Source: CAYPNF01 sp964411985
Lineage (GTDB): Bacteria; Verrucomicrobiota; Verrucomicrobiia; Limisphaerales; J093
Assembly (NCBI GenBank): GCA_964411985.1
Contig: CAYPNF010000023.1
Location: 62,001-126,000 of the forward strand
DNA length: 64,000 nucleotides
Direction: 5' to 3'
In this document: in pieces, positions 36,488 through 43,997 of the stretch
How positions within the stretch are numbered: the stretch's first letter is position 1
How the letters are laid out: each line of letters starts with the position of its first letter
The notes under the pieces: generated by a model
The model's input: only the letters and a program-made list of their open reading frames with translations
The model's database searches: none
What the model was told of the DNA's origin: nothing
Position numbers and translations under genes: made by a program

Positions 36488-37426
36488 TTAGACGTTGTGG
36501 AAGTGCCACCGCCCTGCCATCCGATAGAACTTCAGTAGTTCGCGGATTCCGTCGTCGAGAGAGCGTTTTGCTTCAAATCCAGCCTCACGCAGACGTTGAT
36601 TCGAAACGACGTAGTTCCTCTTATCAGGATCGGTGCCAATCTCAGAAGTTTGAATACAGAAGTTGGGCAGATGTTCCTTGACCTTGAGCGCCAACTCTTC
36701 TTTGGAGACGTTTGCTGCGTCCAGACCAAGATTAAAGGTCCGTCCTAGCATTTGTGTCGGACTGGTCAGCGCATGTAGGAAGCAGTCCGCAACGTCCCGG
36801 ATATGAACGAAATTCCGTTTGAAGTGCTTCTCGAAGAGGATAATGTAGCCATCCCTGACTGCCGTGTGAACGAAGTGGTTCACCAGCAGGTCGAGCCGCA
36901 TGCGCGTAGAGACCCCGAAGACGGTAGCCAGTCGAAAGCAAATCGCATTTGGTGAGGAGAGTAGCGCGGCCTCTGCTTGGGCCTTGGTCTCCCCGTAAAG
37001 CGATATTGGTTCCAGAGGGGTCTCCTCGGTGCAGAAGATTTCTCCTGTCTTACTTCCGTAACCGCTGTTCGTGGTGGGGTAAACTACTAACTGGTCTTTA
37101 GACCGTAGGCGGTTCAGCAAAAGCACCGCATCAAGGTTGATGGCCTTCGCCGTCTGTGGGTCCCTGTTGCAGGCCCCCACACCCACCAATGCTGCCAGGG
37201 GGATGATGGCGTCGACGTTCGCCAGCAGTGGCTTGAGTATCGCAGGATCCCGGGCGTCGCCGAGTACAAAGTCGAATTCAGGATGTGCGCAGTACTGGAG
37301 CAGGCCGCACTCGTTGTAATAAAGATTGTCCAGAGCAAGAACGCTCCAACCCGCCTCTAATAGTCTTCCGCAGAGGACGGAGCCAAGGTAGCCCGCAGCG
37401 CCCGTCACCAAGACTTTTCGTTTCAT
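36488..37426 (-). CDS. NAD-dependent epimerase/dehydratase (extended SDR)
   Basis: 312 residues from the ATG at 37426 (KRKVLVTGAAGYLGSVLC); a longer non-ATG start at 37444 is less likely. It has the Rossmann GxxGxxG, then the catalytic SLYGETKAQ (YxxxK), and a C-terminal sugar-binding half (RNFVHIRDVADCFLHAL, FNLGLDAANVSKEEL). A nucleotide-sugar epimerase or 4,6-dehydratase acting on the GDP-sugar made by HddC is the natural guess; the exact reaction is not readable. Confidence 0.8.
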   Translation of the reverse strand: MKRKVLVTGAAGYLGSVLCGRLLEAGWSVLALDNLYYNECGLLQYCAHPEFDFVLGDARDPAILKPLLANVDAIIPLAALVGVGACNRDPQTAKAINLDAVLLLNRLRSKDQLVVYPTTNSGYGSKTGEIFCTEETPLEPISLYGETKAQAEAALLSSPNAICFRLATVFGVSTRMRLDLLVNHFVHTAVRDGYIILFEKHFKRNFVHIRDVADCFLHALTSPTQMLGRTFNLGLDAANVSKEELALKVKEHLPNFCIQTSEIGTDPDKRNYVVSNQRLREAGFEAKRSLDDGIRELLKFYRMAGRWHFHNV

Positions 37427-37458
37427 GCTCGGAATCCTTTCCACTATAGGGCCTGCCT

Positions 37459-38607
37459 TTACCGCCTGGCGGTTCCCGCGGGCTGCATCATGCGTACCAC
37501 CTGGAGCAACTCCGGGTGCTTGCTGTCAAGAGAGTGCGCTTGGGAGAGCAGTTCATTGGCCGATTCGAGGTCGTTGAGCATGAGCTTGGCCATGGCCAGC
37601 TTGACGAGGAAACTGACATTCTTTGGCTGAAGTTCGCAGGCGCGGCTCAGGTAGTTTGCCGCAGCACGGTGATTCTTCCCCACATACTCCAGGCTGCCAA
37701 GAGTGGCAAGGATCTCCACCGAGTTCGGCCGGAGCTGTAGGGCTTGCCGCAGGGCGGCCATCGCCGAAATCGTATCATTTCGGGCATACGCCGCATCGGC
37801 TTCGGCAAGGTATTGGTCAAAAGACTTTGTTTCCGACTTTGGTGCCGGGGGAGTCGGCGTAGCCGGGCGATATTCCGCTCGGCCGGTGCGGATGATCGAA
37901 AGACTTTCTTTGGCGATCTCGTTCTTGGGATCGACGATGAGGGTCTGTTCGAAGACGGTGACTGCCGTTTCCACATCGCCAATGTGGTAGAAACATTTGC
38001 CCAGGGAAAGCAGGACTTCGACGTCATTCTGGCGTTGGGGCAGGAGCCGGCCATAGAGTTGGGCGGCTTGTCGGTAGTCTTTCTGGTCTCGATAGTAATT
38101 GCCCAATTGATGCAGAGCGTCCGGTTCCTGAGGGTTGACCTTGAGGCAGAAGTGAAGGATGTCTAGGTACTCTTGGGTGTGGCCCAGGCGCTCGTGAACG
38201 ATGGCCAACTTGACATAGTTCTCCGTCTCCATCGGGGTCAATCGGGCGGCTGCCACGAAGGCTTCACCTGCTTCCGCAAACTGTCCCAGTTGGAAGCGGA
38301 CACTGCCTAGCGCACTGGCGATGTCAGCCCTGTCCGGCATGGTCAGGTTGGCCAGACCCAGGAAATCAGCCGCAGCTCCCAGTTGGCCCTCGGCGAAATA
38401 GCGGTCTGCGTGGGCCAGGCTGCGTCTTGTGGCGGTTTCCAGCCGTTGGCGAGCGGTTTCGACCTCGATCGAGATGGTCCCTTCCCCTTTGCCAGCAGCG
38501 GACGGGCCGCCGCCCCTCATGGCCGGGCCATCTGCTTTTGAGATGGGGTGGCCGGCTGAGGTTTTGTTGGCTCGTTCCACGGTGGGCATGGCAAGGGCGG
38601 TATTCAT
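37459..38607 (-). CDS. TPR-repeat protein directly downstream of flagellin
   Basis: 382 residues from an ATG at 38607 (MNTALAMPTVERA). A flexible Gly/Ala/Pro-rich stretch of about 45 residues leads into roughly eight to nine TPR units (DALHQLGNYYRDQKDYRQAA, VLLSLGKCFYHIGDVETAVT, EILATLGSLEYVGKNHRAAA). No signal peptide. The gene starts about 44 bp after the flagellin stop and is followed by sugar genes. A flagellin-binding chaperone, or a factor that presents flagellin to glycosyltransferases, would fit; no direct evidence. Confidence 0.8.
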   Translation of the reverse strand: MNTALAMPTVERANKTSAGHPISKADGPAMRGGGPSAAGKGEGTISIEVETARQRLETATRRSLAHADRYFAEGQLGAAADFLGLANLTMPDRADIASALGSVRFQLGQFAEAGEAFVAAARLTPMETENYVKLAIVHERLGHTQEYLDILHFCLKVNPQEPDALHQLGNYYRDQKDYRQAAQLYGRLLPQRQNDVEVLLSLGKCFYHIGDVETAVTVFEQTLIVDPKNEIAKESLSIIRTGRAEYRPATPTPPAPKSETKSFDQYLAEADAAYARNDTISAMAALRQALQLRPNSVEILATLGSLEYVGKNHRAAANYLSRACELQPKNVSFLVKLAMAKLMLNDLESANELLSQAHSLDSKHPELLQVVRMMQPAGTARR

Positions 38608-38651
38608 GGTAAGTTCGGTAGAGATTGGGGTGGGACAACCTTTCAAGGGTC

Positions 38652-39467
38652 CTAGCCTTGGAGCAGTTGGAGCACGCTTTGGGGCATTTGATTGGCTTGA
38701 GCCAGCATCGCCGTACCCGACTGCACGAGAATCTGGTACCTCGCGTACTGCGTGGCTTCCTCCGCGACGTCCACGTCTTGGATCCTGGAGCTCGCGGCAC
38801 TCAGGTTTTCTTTACTGATGGTTAATTGATCCGAGGTGTAATTGAGGCGTGACTGGTAAGCGCCGATGGTGGCGCGATCCATGGAGAGTTGGGTGATCGC
38901 CGACTTCACCGTTGCGAGCGCCACGGCCGCAGATCCGGCCGAAGCCACCGAGATCGAGGAGGCAAGCGCGTTCGCGTAGATGGCGGTGCCGCCCATGTCA
39001 ATGCCGCCCATGGCGAAGGTCACCCCTTCGGCATCCATGTTTACCGCCAGAGTGGTGGCGCTAAACAGCGAGACGCCGTTGAAGTCCTTGGACGCAGTGC
39101 TCGTGATGTACGCTTGAAGCTTCTTGAACTCGGCATCGTACAGGGCGTCGTCACCGGTCGTCTTGGTGACGTCCTGGGCCATGATGGAAAGCTCGCTCAT
39201 GCGGTCCAGGGCCTTGGCGATCTTCTTCAGGTAACCATCCTGGGTCTGCGTGAACGAGATGGCGTTGCCGACATTCCCTTTGGCGGCATCCGTGCGCTTG
39301 ATCTGCGCATCAATACGGGAGGCTACCGCCATGCCTGCTGCGTCGTCCGATGGTTGGACGATCTTCGAGCCGGAGCTGAGGCGGGCGAGAGATTTGGCAA
39401 GCATCGCGCTACTAGCCGAGAGGTTATTGGAGGAGACGAGCGCGGTGGTATTAGTATTGATGACCAT
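38652..39467 (-). CDS. fliC: Flagellin
   Basis: 271 residues, the short type with only the D0/D1 core and no D2/D3. N-terminus VINTNTTALVSSNNLSAS with LARLSSGSKIVQPSDDAAGM; C-terminus LSAASSRIQDVDVAEEATQY and the final ANQMPQSVLQLLQG. Self-assembles outside the cell into the filament after type III export. It follows fliW and csrA, the pair known to control flagellin translation, and two GGA motifs sit in its leader. The following genes suggest it is glycosylated, probably on Ser/Thr in the D1 region around residues 120-190; that is inference. Confidence 0.95.
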   Translation of the reverse strand: MVINTNTTALVSSNNLSASSAMLAKSLARLSSGSKIVQPSDDAAGMAVASRIDAQIKRTDAAKGNVGNAISFTQTQDGYLKKIAKALDRMSELSIMAQDVTKTTGDDALYDAEFKKLQAYITSTASKDFNGVSLFSATTLAVNMDAEGVTFAMGGIDMGGTAIYANALASSISVASAGSAAVALATVKSAITQLSMDRATIGAYQSRLNYTSDQLTISKENLSAASSRIQDVDVAEEATQYARYQILVQSGTAMLAQANQMPQSVLQLLQG

Positions 39468-39493
39468 AATCCTATTCCGTGGGTTTAAGTTCC
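39468..39493 (-). promoter_or_regulatory. Flagellin leader with candidate CsrA-binding GGA motifs
   Basis: In the 17 bp between csrA and flagellin plus the end of csrA, the minus strand has GGA at 39491-39493, CACGGAA around 39476-39478 and AGGATT next to the ATG. The middle GGA sits at about -11 to -9, where the ribosome site should be, so CsrA binding would block translation as in Bacillus hag. Confidence 0.5.
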
Positions 39494-39799
39494 TGGGTTA
39501 CTACTACTATCTTTCTTTTCTGCAGGGGGCTGCTGGGCTGGGGAAGAGCCCGCATCGGGCGCAGTGGCGGTTCCCATCCCTGAGGCTGATTGCAGCTTGG
39601 GAACGGCGCGCTTGCCGCGGTGGAGAGCTTCCTTGTTACTTCTTTGGATTTCCTCATACACCTCTTGCCGGTGTACGGGGACTTCGGACGGCGCTTGAAT
39701 CCCCAGTTTCACGACTTCCCCTTCAAGACGCACAATCTTCACTGTGATTCGTCCATCGATCACGATGCTTTCATTGACTTTGCGTGAGAGGATTAGCAT
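39485..39799 (-). CDS. csrA: Carbon storage regulator CsrA with C-terminal extension
   Basis: 104 residues; CsrA proper is about 60-75. MLILSRKVNESIVIDGRITV and VKLGIQAPSEVPVHRQEVYE are the full RNA-binding fold, including the conserved Arg in VHRQEV. The remaining ~45 residues are low-complexity (Ser/Ala/Pro/Lys). CsrA binds GGA-containing leaders and represses translation; FliW antagonises it in flagellar systems, and flagellin antagonises FliW. Gene order fliW-csrA-fliC here matches that partner switch. Confidence 0.95.
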   Translation of the reverse strand: MLILSRKVNESIVIDGRITVKIVRLEGEVVKLGIQAPSEVPVHRQEVYEEIQRSNKEALHRGKRAVPKLQSASGMGTATAPDAGSSPAQQPPAEKKDSSSNPGT

Positions 39800-39817
39800 A
39801 GGTCGACGTGCCTCGGA

Positions 39818-40255
39818 TCAAAATTCCTGGGAGACGGGCAAGGGATAATGCAAATCGTAATCCGCAGCATTATTGGGCACGATCTGCTTAGCCACGAGCG
39901 AGGTGCGGTTGATGACGATGGGTCCCTTCAAATTCACCGTCGCCCTGCCTCCGCTACGAAGAGTGACGATGTTGTAAACGAGTGCGTCCTGCTGATCCTT
40001 CAGATTCAGCGCCGCCACTTCTGCGTCGGGGATGTCCGGCTGATAGTCTGGGCAGACCAAGAAAGGATTCACCACCAAGAAGGCCAGGTTGTCATCATTC
40101 ACTACCTGCAGCCATTGGAACGGTGCTTCCTCCGGGTTTGCGAGCAGCACGTACTCTTTGATCTCCTCGAAGCCGAGTAGGCCTGAGGGCATCCGTACGA
40201 TGTTTTCCGGATTCACCGGAACTCTCCGCGTATTGTTGTGCTCGCCGAATTTCAT
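39818..40255 (-). CDS. fliW: Flagellar assembly factor FliW
   Basis: 145 residues from the ATG at 40255 (MKFGEHNNTRRVPV); the longer frame adds residues without family similarity. Core motifs are MPSGLLGFEEIKEYVLL, FQWLQVVNDDNLAFLVVNP and RATVNLKGPIVIN. FliW is a cytoplasmic beta-barrel protein that binds CsrA or flagellin. First gene of the flagellin/glycosylation unit, with a sigma-54-like promoter close upstream. Confidence 0.93.
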   Translation of the reverse strand: MKFGEHNNTRRVPVNPENIVRMPSGLLGFEEIKEYVLLANPEEAPFQWLQVVNDDNLAFLVVNPFLVCPDYQPDIPDAEVAALNLKDQQDALVYNIVTLRSGGRATVNLKGPIVINRTSLVAKQIVPNNAADYDLHYPLPVSQEF

Positions 40256-40274
40256 GGTTCGCGGAAAAACTGTG

Positions 40275-40292
40275 TAGCAAAGCCTATGCCAA
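40275..40292 (-). promoter_or_regulatory. Sigma-54-like promoter before fliW (overlaps a sigma-70-like site)
   Basis: Minus strand TTGGCATAGGCTTTGCTA: GG and GC elements at exactly the -24/-12 spacing of TGGCACG-N4-TTGC, with two differences in the core. The start of transcription would fall about 11 nt before the fliW ATG. A perfect TTGACA (40304-40309) with 17-bp spacing to TAGGCT (40281-40286) overlaps and is an alternative. Confidence 0.45.
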
Positions 40293-40448
40293 GCTGTGCT
40301 ACTTGTCAACAAGAGGCTGATAACCAATAGTTTGCGGCTGTTCGGGTCACCAGAGGCAGGATAGACCCTTCCTCCGAATACCGTCAGGACTTGCCTGGTC
40401 TAGGCAAATTTAACCCCTTCTTTCGCAGTGATCCATGGCGGCTTCTGC

Positions 40449-40476
40449 TAAAGAGTTAGGCGCTTTTTGCCGATAG
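40449..40476 (+). promoter_or_regulatory. Sigma-28 (FliA)-type promoter for the cheR operon
   Basis: TAAA at 40449-40452, 16-bp spacer, GCCGATAG at 40469-40476. The consensus is TAAA-N15-GCCGATAA; sigma-D promoters accept 14-16. Direction and position (leader of about 125 nt) fit cheR. Confidence 0.6.
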
Positions 40477-40598
40477 AACGAGTGATGGTCGTTCTGCGGA
40501 TTCCGGTACCTTGGACCCTCCGTAGGCGCTGGAGAGGCAGAATTCGGATTCGCCCTGAGAAAACGGCACGCGGACTGGTGCCATAACAATGGCTGAAT

Positions 40599-40606
40599 GG
40601 AATAGG
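40599..40606 (+). promoter_or_regulatory. cheR ribosome site GGAATAGG, shared with the flagellin leader
   Basis: GGAATAGG sits 2 bp before the cheR ATG. The same 8-mer lies 3 bp before the flagellin ATG on the other strand. It contains GGA, so both mRNAs could be CsrA targets. Confidence 0.4.
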
Positions 40607-40608
40607 CG

Positions 40609-41430
40609 ATGCAGGCACGAGTTGACGAGACAGAGGACCTGAATTTCATAATCGACCTCATTTATGAGCGATCCAGGATCCGGCTCCACGAGGGAAAACA
40701 GCAGTTGATCAAGGCTCGGCTGGGCAAGCGCATGCGCCTGCACGGCTTTGGATCACTCCACGAATACTGCGATTTTCTGAGACGACAGACCGACGACGAG
40801 GAGATCGGTCACGTAGTCGACGCGCTGACAACCAACTTTACCCACTTTCTTCGCGAGCAGGAACACTTCGAGTTTACCGTCAAACAGGCTCTTCCGTCCC
40901 TGCTTCCCCCTGGCCGCCAACGCTTCCGGATTTGGAGCGCCGCCTGCGCAACCGGGGAAGAGCCCTACAGTATTGGGTTCTATCTCTCCGAGCATTTCCC
41001 CCCCGTGGCCGGCTGGGATTGGCGCATCACGGGCACGGACATCTCTACGAAGGCGCTGAAGCACGGTCAGGCAGGCATCTACCGTCAGGATCGGCTCAAC
41101 GGATTATCTGCTGAATGGCAACGTAAGTATTTCCAGCGCGGGGTGGGGGATTGGGAAGGGCACTTTCGCGTCAAGAAGCAGGTCATGGAGCGAGTTCAGT
41201 TCCAGCAGCTCAATCTGCTGGGAGATTACCGTTTCAACGAGCAGTATGAGGTGATCTTTTGCCGCAACGTGATGATTTATTTCGACCGCCCAACCCAGGA
41301 GACGCTGGTGAACCACCTGAGCCAGTACCTTATGCCCAAGGGCTATCTGTTGGTTGGGCATTCGGAGAGTCTAATCGGGCTTTCCATCCCCCTAAAATGC
41401 CGAAAGCCAAGCATTTACCAAAAGGACTAG
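40609..41430 (+). CDS. cheR: Chemotaxis protein methyltransferase CheR
   Basis: 273 residues. N-terminal helical domain (IYERSRIRLHEGKQQLIKAR), then the SAM-binding domain: RIWSAACATGEEPYSIGFYL, ITGTDISTKAL and IFCRNVMIYFD, all CheR signatures. It methylates glutamates of chemoreceptors in the cytoplasm. First gene of cheR-cheD-HDOD-cheB; one base separates it from cheD. No receptor, cheA or cheW is in the window. Confidence 0.94.
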   Translation: MQARVDETEDLNFIIDLIYERSRIRLHEGKQQLIKARLGKRMRLHGFGSLHEYCDFLRRQTDDEEIGHVVDALTTNFTHFLREQEHFEFTVKQALPSLLPPGRQRFRIWSAACATGEEPYSIGFYLSEHFPPVAGWDWRITGTDISTKALKHGQAGIYRQDRLNGLSAEWQRKYFQRGVGDWEGHFRVKKQVMERVQFQQLNLLGDYRFNEQYEVIFCRNVMIYFDRPTQETLVNHLSQYLMPKGYLLVGHSESLIGLSIPLKCRKPSIYQKD

Positions 41431-41431
41431 C

Positions 41432-41947
41432 GTGGCGAACCTGACCGGTTTTGAACGAAAGGTGATTGTAGGGATTGCGGAATTCGCGGTCTCTAACAAT
41501 CCCAACGTGATCCTGACCACGTATTCATTAGGCTCCTGCATTGGTGTGGGGCTTTACGATCCTTTGGTGTCCGTGGGTGGGTTGGTTCACATCATGCTGC
41601 CGGACTCGACCATTTCCCCTGAGAAGGCAGCAACGAAACCCGGCATGTTTGTGGATACCGGTATGCCGGCCATTCTGCGTGCAATTTCACAGATGCGTGC
41701 CGATCGAAACCGGATAATCGTGTCTGTGGCGGGTGGTTCCCAGATCATGGATACCAGCGGTTATTTTAATATTGGCCGACGCAACTGCGAAGCCCTCGCT
41801 AACCATCTCCGTCAACTCGGCATGCGCGTCCACGCCGAGGATGTGGGAGGAACCGTCAATCGCACTATGTACTTGCACGTGGCGTCCGGTGAAATCTGGA
41901 TGAAAGTCTCTGGTCAGGCTCAGGAGGTGAAACTATGCAGAAGATAG
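41432..41947 (+). CDS. cheD: Chemoreceptor glutamine deamidase CheD
   Basis: 171 residues from a GTG start. Catalytic Cys in TYSLGSCIGVGLYDP and His in GGLVHIMLPDS match CheD; the MFVDTGMPAIL and GGSQIMDTSGYFNIGRRN segments are also conserved. It deamidates receptor glutamines to glutamates and may interact with CheC-type phosphatases. The end overlaps the HDOD gene by 13 bp, implying coupled translation. Confidence 0.92.
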   Translation: MANLTGFERKVIVGIAEFAVSNNPNVILTTYSLGSCIGVGLYDPLVSVGGLVHIMLPDSTISPEKAATKPGMFVDTGMPAILRAISQMRADRNRIIVSVAGGSQIMDTSGYFNIGRRNCEALANHLRQLGMRVHAEDVGGTVNRTMYLHVASGEIWMKVSGQAQEVKLCRR

Positions 41948-42783
41948 ATGCCATCCTCGACAAAGTGACCAAGCTTCCGCCGGCTCCGAAGATCCTCCCT
42001 AAGCTCCTGAAGCTCCTATCTGATCCGGACGCCGGTAGCCACGAGATTGTTCGCCTTTTGATGGTCGAGCCTGCGTTGACCGCCCAGCTCCTGAGGTTGT
42101 GCAACAGCACGGTCTTCGCTGGGGGGCAGAAGGTGGACGACCTGGAGGAAGCCGTGGTCCGTCTTGGCTTCCGTGAAGTCTACCAGTTGGTGAGCGCTGT
42201 CTGCTGCGCGGGCATGGTGACCCCGCCTCAGAAGGGCTATGGAATTGATCGTGGTGAACTATGGACACATTCGCTCGTGGCTGCGATTGCCGCCGGGGTG
42301 GTGGGGGACACCTCCGATGTCGATCCCAACGTCGCCTTCACCGCTGGATTGCTGCATGATTTAGGGAAGATTGTGTTGTCGGAGAGTCTTACCGACCAGT
42401 ATGCGCTGATCCTGGATGAGATCGAGAACAAGAAGCTGAGTTTCCTGGAAGCGGAACGAGACCTGCTTGGGGTTCAACACGCGGAGGTGGGGGGGCGTTT
42501 GCTGCAACGCTGGGAGTTCTCTGAGCAATTGGTCGCCGGTGTCTGGCACCATCACGATCCCCTGGCAGCCGAAGGACATAAGGTGTTGGCTTCGGTGGTG
42601 TACCTGGGGAACGCCATCGCCCATTTCCTCGGGCATTCTTCTGGTTATCATCCGCTCGCGCTGCGTGGACAGTCTTCCGCTTTGGAGATCCTTCACATCA
42701 CGTCGTCCGGGCTCGACTCGTTGATCATCAAGACCTCGGAAAGGCTCGAACGCGAGGCCAAGCTGCTCAAGATTGAACTCTAA
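41935..42783 (+). CDS. HDOD-domain signalling protein
   Basis: 282 residues. The HDOD fold starts at LPPAPKILPKLLKLL, with LLMVEPALTAQLLRLCNS and LHDLGKIVLSE; these domains resemble HD phosphohydrolases but lack the full metal site. HDOD proteins act as scaffolds in motility, cell-cycle and nucleotide signalling. Its place between cheD and cheB suggests it links chemotaxis to another signal; partner unknown. Confidence 0.88.
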   Translation: MQKIDAILDKVTKLPPAPKILPKLLKLLSDPDAGSHEIVRLLMVEPALTAQLLRLCNSTVFAGGQKVDDLEEAVVRLGFREVYQLVSAVCCAGMVTPPQKGYGIDRGELWTHSLVAAIAAGVVGDTSDVDPNVAFTAGLLHDLGKIVLSESLTDQYALILDEIENKKLSFLEAERDLLGVQHAEVGGRLLQRWEFSEQLVAGVWHHHDPLAAEGHKVLASVVYLGNAIAHFLGHSSGYHPLALRGQSSALEILHITSSGLDSLIIKTSERLEREAKLLKIEL

Positions 42784-42825
42784 TCGTGCGCGGTTGTAAC
42801 GCCGATCCTACGGACCATCTCGTAT

Positions 42826-43962
42826 ATGACATCACGCACAATTCGGGTTCTGGTGGTCGACGATTCTGCGTTGGTTCGGAAAGTGATCACCAGCAGCCTG
42901 GAACCCTTCAAAGACATCGAAGTGGTTGGGACAGCGCCCGACCCCTACGTGGCGCGTGACAAGCTTCTCGCGCTCAACCCTGATGTGCTCACGCTGGACA
43001 TCGAGATGCCCCGTATGGATGGTCTGACCTTTCTTAGGTTGATCATGAAGCATCGTCCAACGCCGGTAATCGTTTTCAGCTCGCTAAGCGGTACCGGCTC
43101 TGCTAAAGCTCTGGAGGCTCTGCAAGCAGGCGCGGTGGATGTTCTCGGGAAACCGGGCAATTCCTATTCGGCATTTCAGGATGGTAGCATCCTTGCCGAC
43201 AAGATTCGCGCTGCTGCGCAAGCTCGAATTCGGATGAAATCTGCGAATAATCCCGAAGCTGCCCAGGCAACCGGCGCTAGAACCGCCTCGTCTTCTGCCA
43301 GGGAGACCGCTTCTGTTGCCTCTGCCCCTTCAAGATCACCTCTTCCTACTCCCACTTCGGGTTACTCGCGCGATATTCTGCTGATGGGGGCCTCCACGGG
43401 TGGGACCGAGGCGCTGAAAGCGGTACTGACGAAATTGCCTGCGGGCTTGCCCGGCATTTGCATCGTTCAACATATCCCCTCCCCGTTTTCAAAGGCTTTC
43501 GCCGACCGTCTCAACGAGCTTTGCCAGTTTGAGGTCCACGAGGCGGTGCACGGAGATGTCGTGCGGCCCAGTTCCGCCTTGGTCGCCCCAGGCGGTCGGC
43601 ACATGTGCATTCGTTGGCGCGGCACTCACTATGTTGCCGAGCTCAATGATGGGCCGCCCGTTCACCACCAACGCCCGGCTGTGGATGTGCTATTTGATTC
43701 CGCCGCCAAGGCTGGTGCAGGGCGGCACTCGTTGGTGGTGCTCTTGACCGGCATGGGGGCAGACGGCGCGATTGGAATGCTCAGCCTTCTCAAGGCAGGT
43801 GCCTCAACGATTGCCCAAGACGAGGAAAGTTGTGTGGTGTTTGGAATGCCCCGCGAGGCCATCCGCCTTGGAGCCGCCCAACAGGTGCTCCCGCTGGATC
43901 AGATTCCGGCCCGTATCGTGCGGCATTTCGCCAGTTACCGGGCCCCGGCTGCGGCGAAGTGA
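42826..43962 (+). CDS. cheB: Chemotaxis response regulator / methylesterase CheB
   Basis: 378 residues. Receiver domain with VLVVDDSALVRKV and phosphoacceptor Asp in VLTLDIEMPRMDG; a Ser/Ala/Pro-rich linker (about 140-180); then the methylesterase with GASTGGTEALK (Ser), CIVQHIPSPFS (His) and LTGMGADGAIGM (Asp). It removes receptor methyl groups, opposing CheR. Last of its operon, convergent with flgL at a 35-bp distance; I see no terminator hairpin in that gap. Confidence 0.95.
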   Translation: MTSRTIRVLVVDDSALVRKVITSSLEPFKDIEVVGTAPDPYVARDKLLALNPDVLTLDIEMPRMDGLTFLRLIMKHRPTPVIVFSSLSGTGSAKALEALQAGAVDVLGKPGNSYSAFQDGSILADKIRAAAQARIRMKSANNPEAAQATGARTASSSARETASVASAPSRSPLPTPTSGYSRDILLMGASTGGTEALKAVLTKLPAGLPGICIVQHIPSPFSKAFADRLNELCQFEVHEAVHGDVVRPSSALVAPGGRHMCIRWRGTHYVAELNDGPPVHHQRPAVDVLFDSAAKAGAGRHSLVVLLTGMGADGAIGMLSLLKAGASTIAQDEESCVVFGMPREAIRLGAAQQVLPLDQIPARIVRHFASYRAPAAAK

Positions 43963-43997
43963 TTCCGGCCCGCAGGATCTGCCCGTTGCGGTTCAGC

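Larger units (their letters stand above)
40256..40608. other. Divergent regulatory region between fliW and cheR
   Basis: 353 bp without a gene. It holds the sigma-54-like site for fliW, the sigma-28-like site for cheR and a small inverted repeat TTGCC-N7-GGCAA at 40391-40407 midway between them. Nothing else was recognised. Confidence 0.7.
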
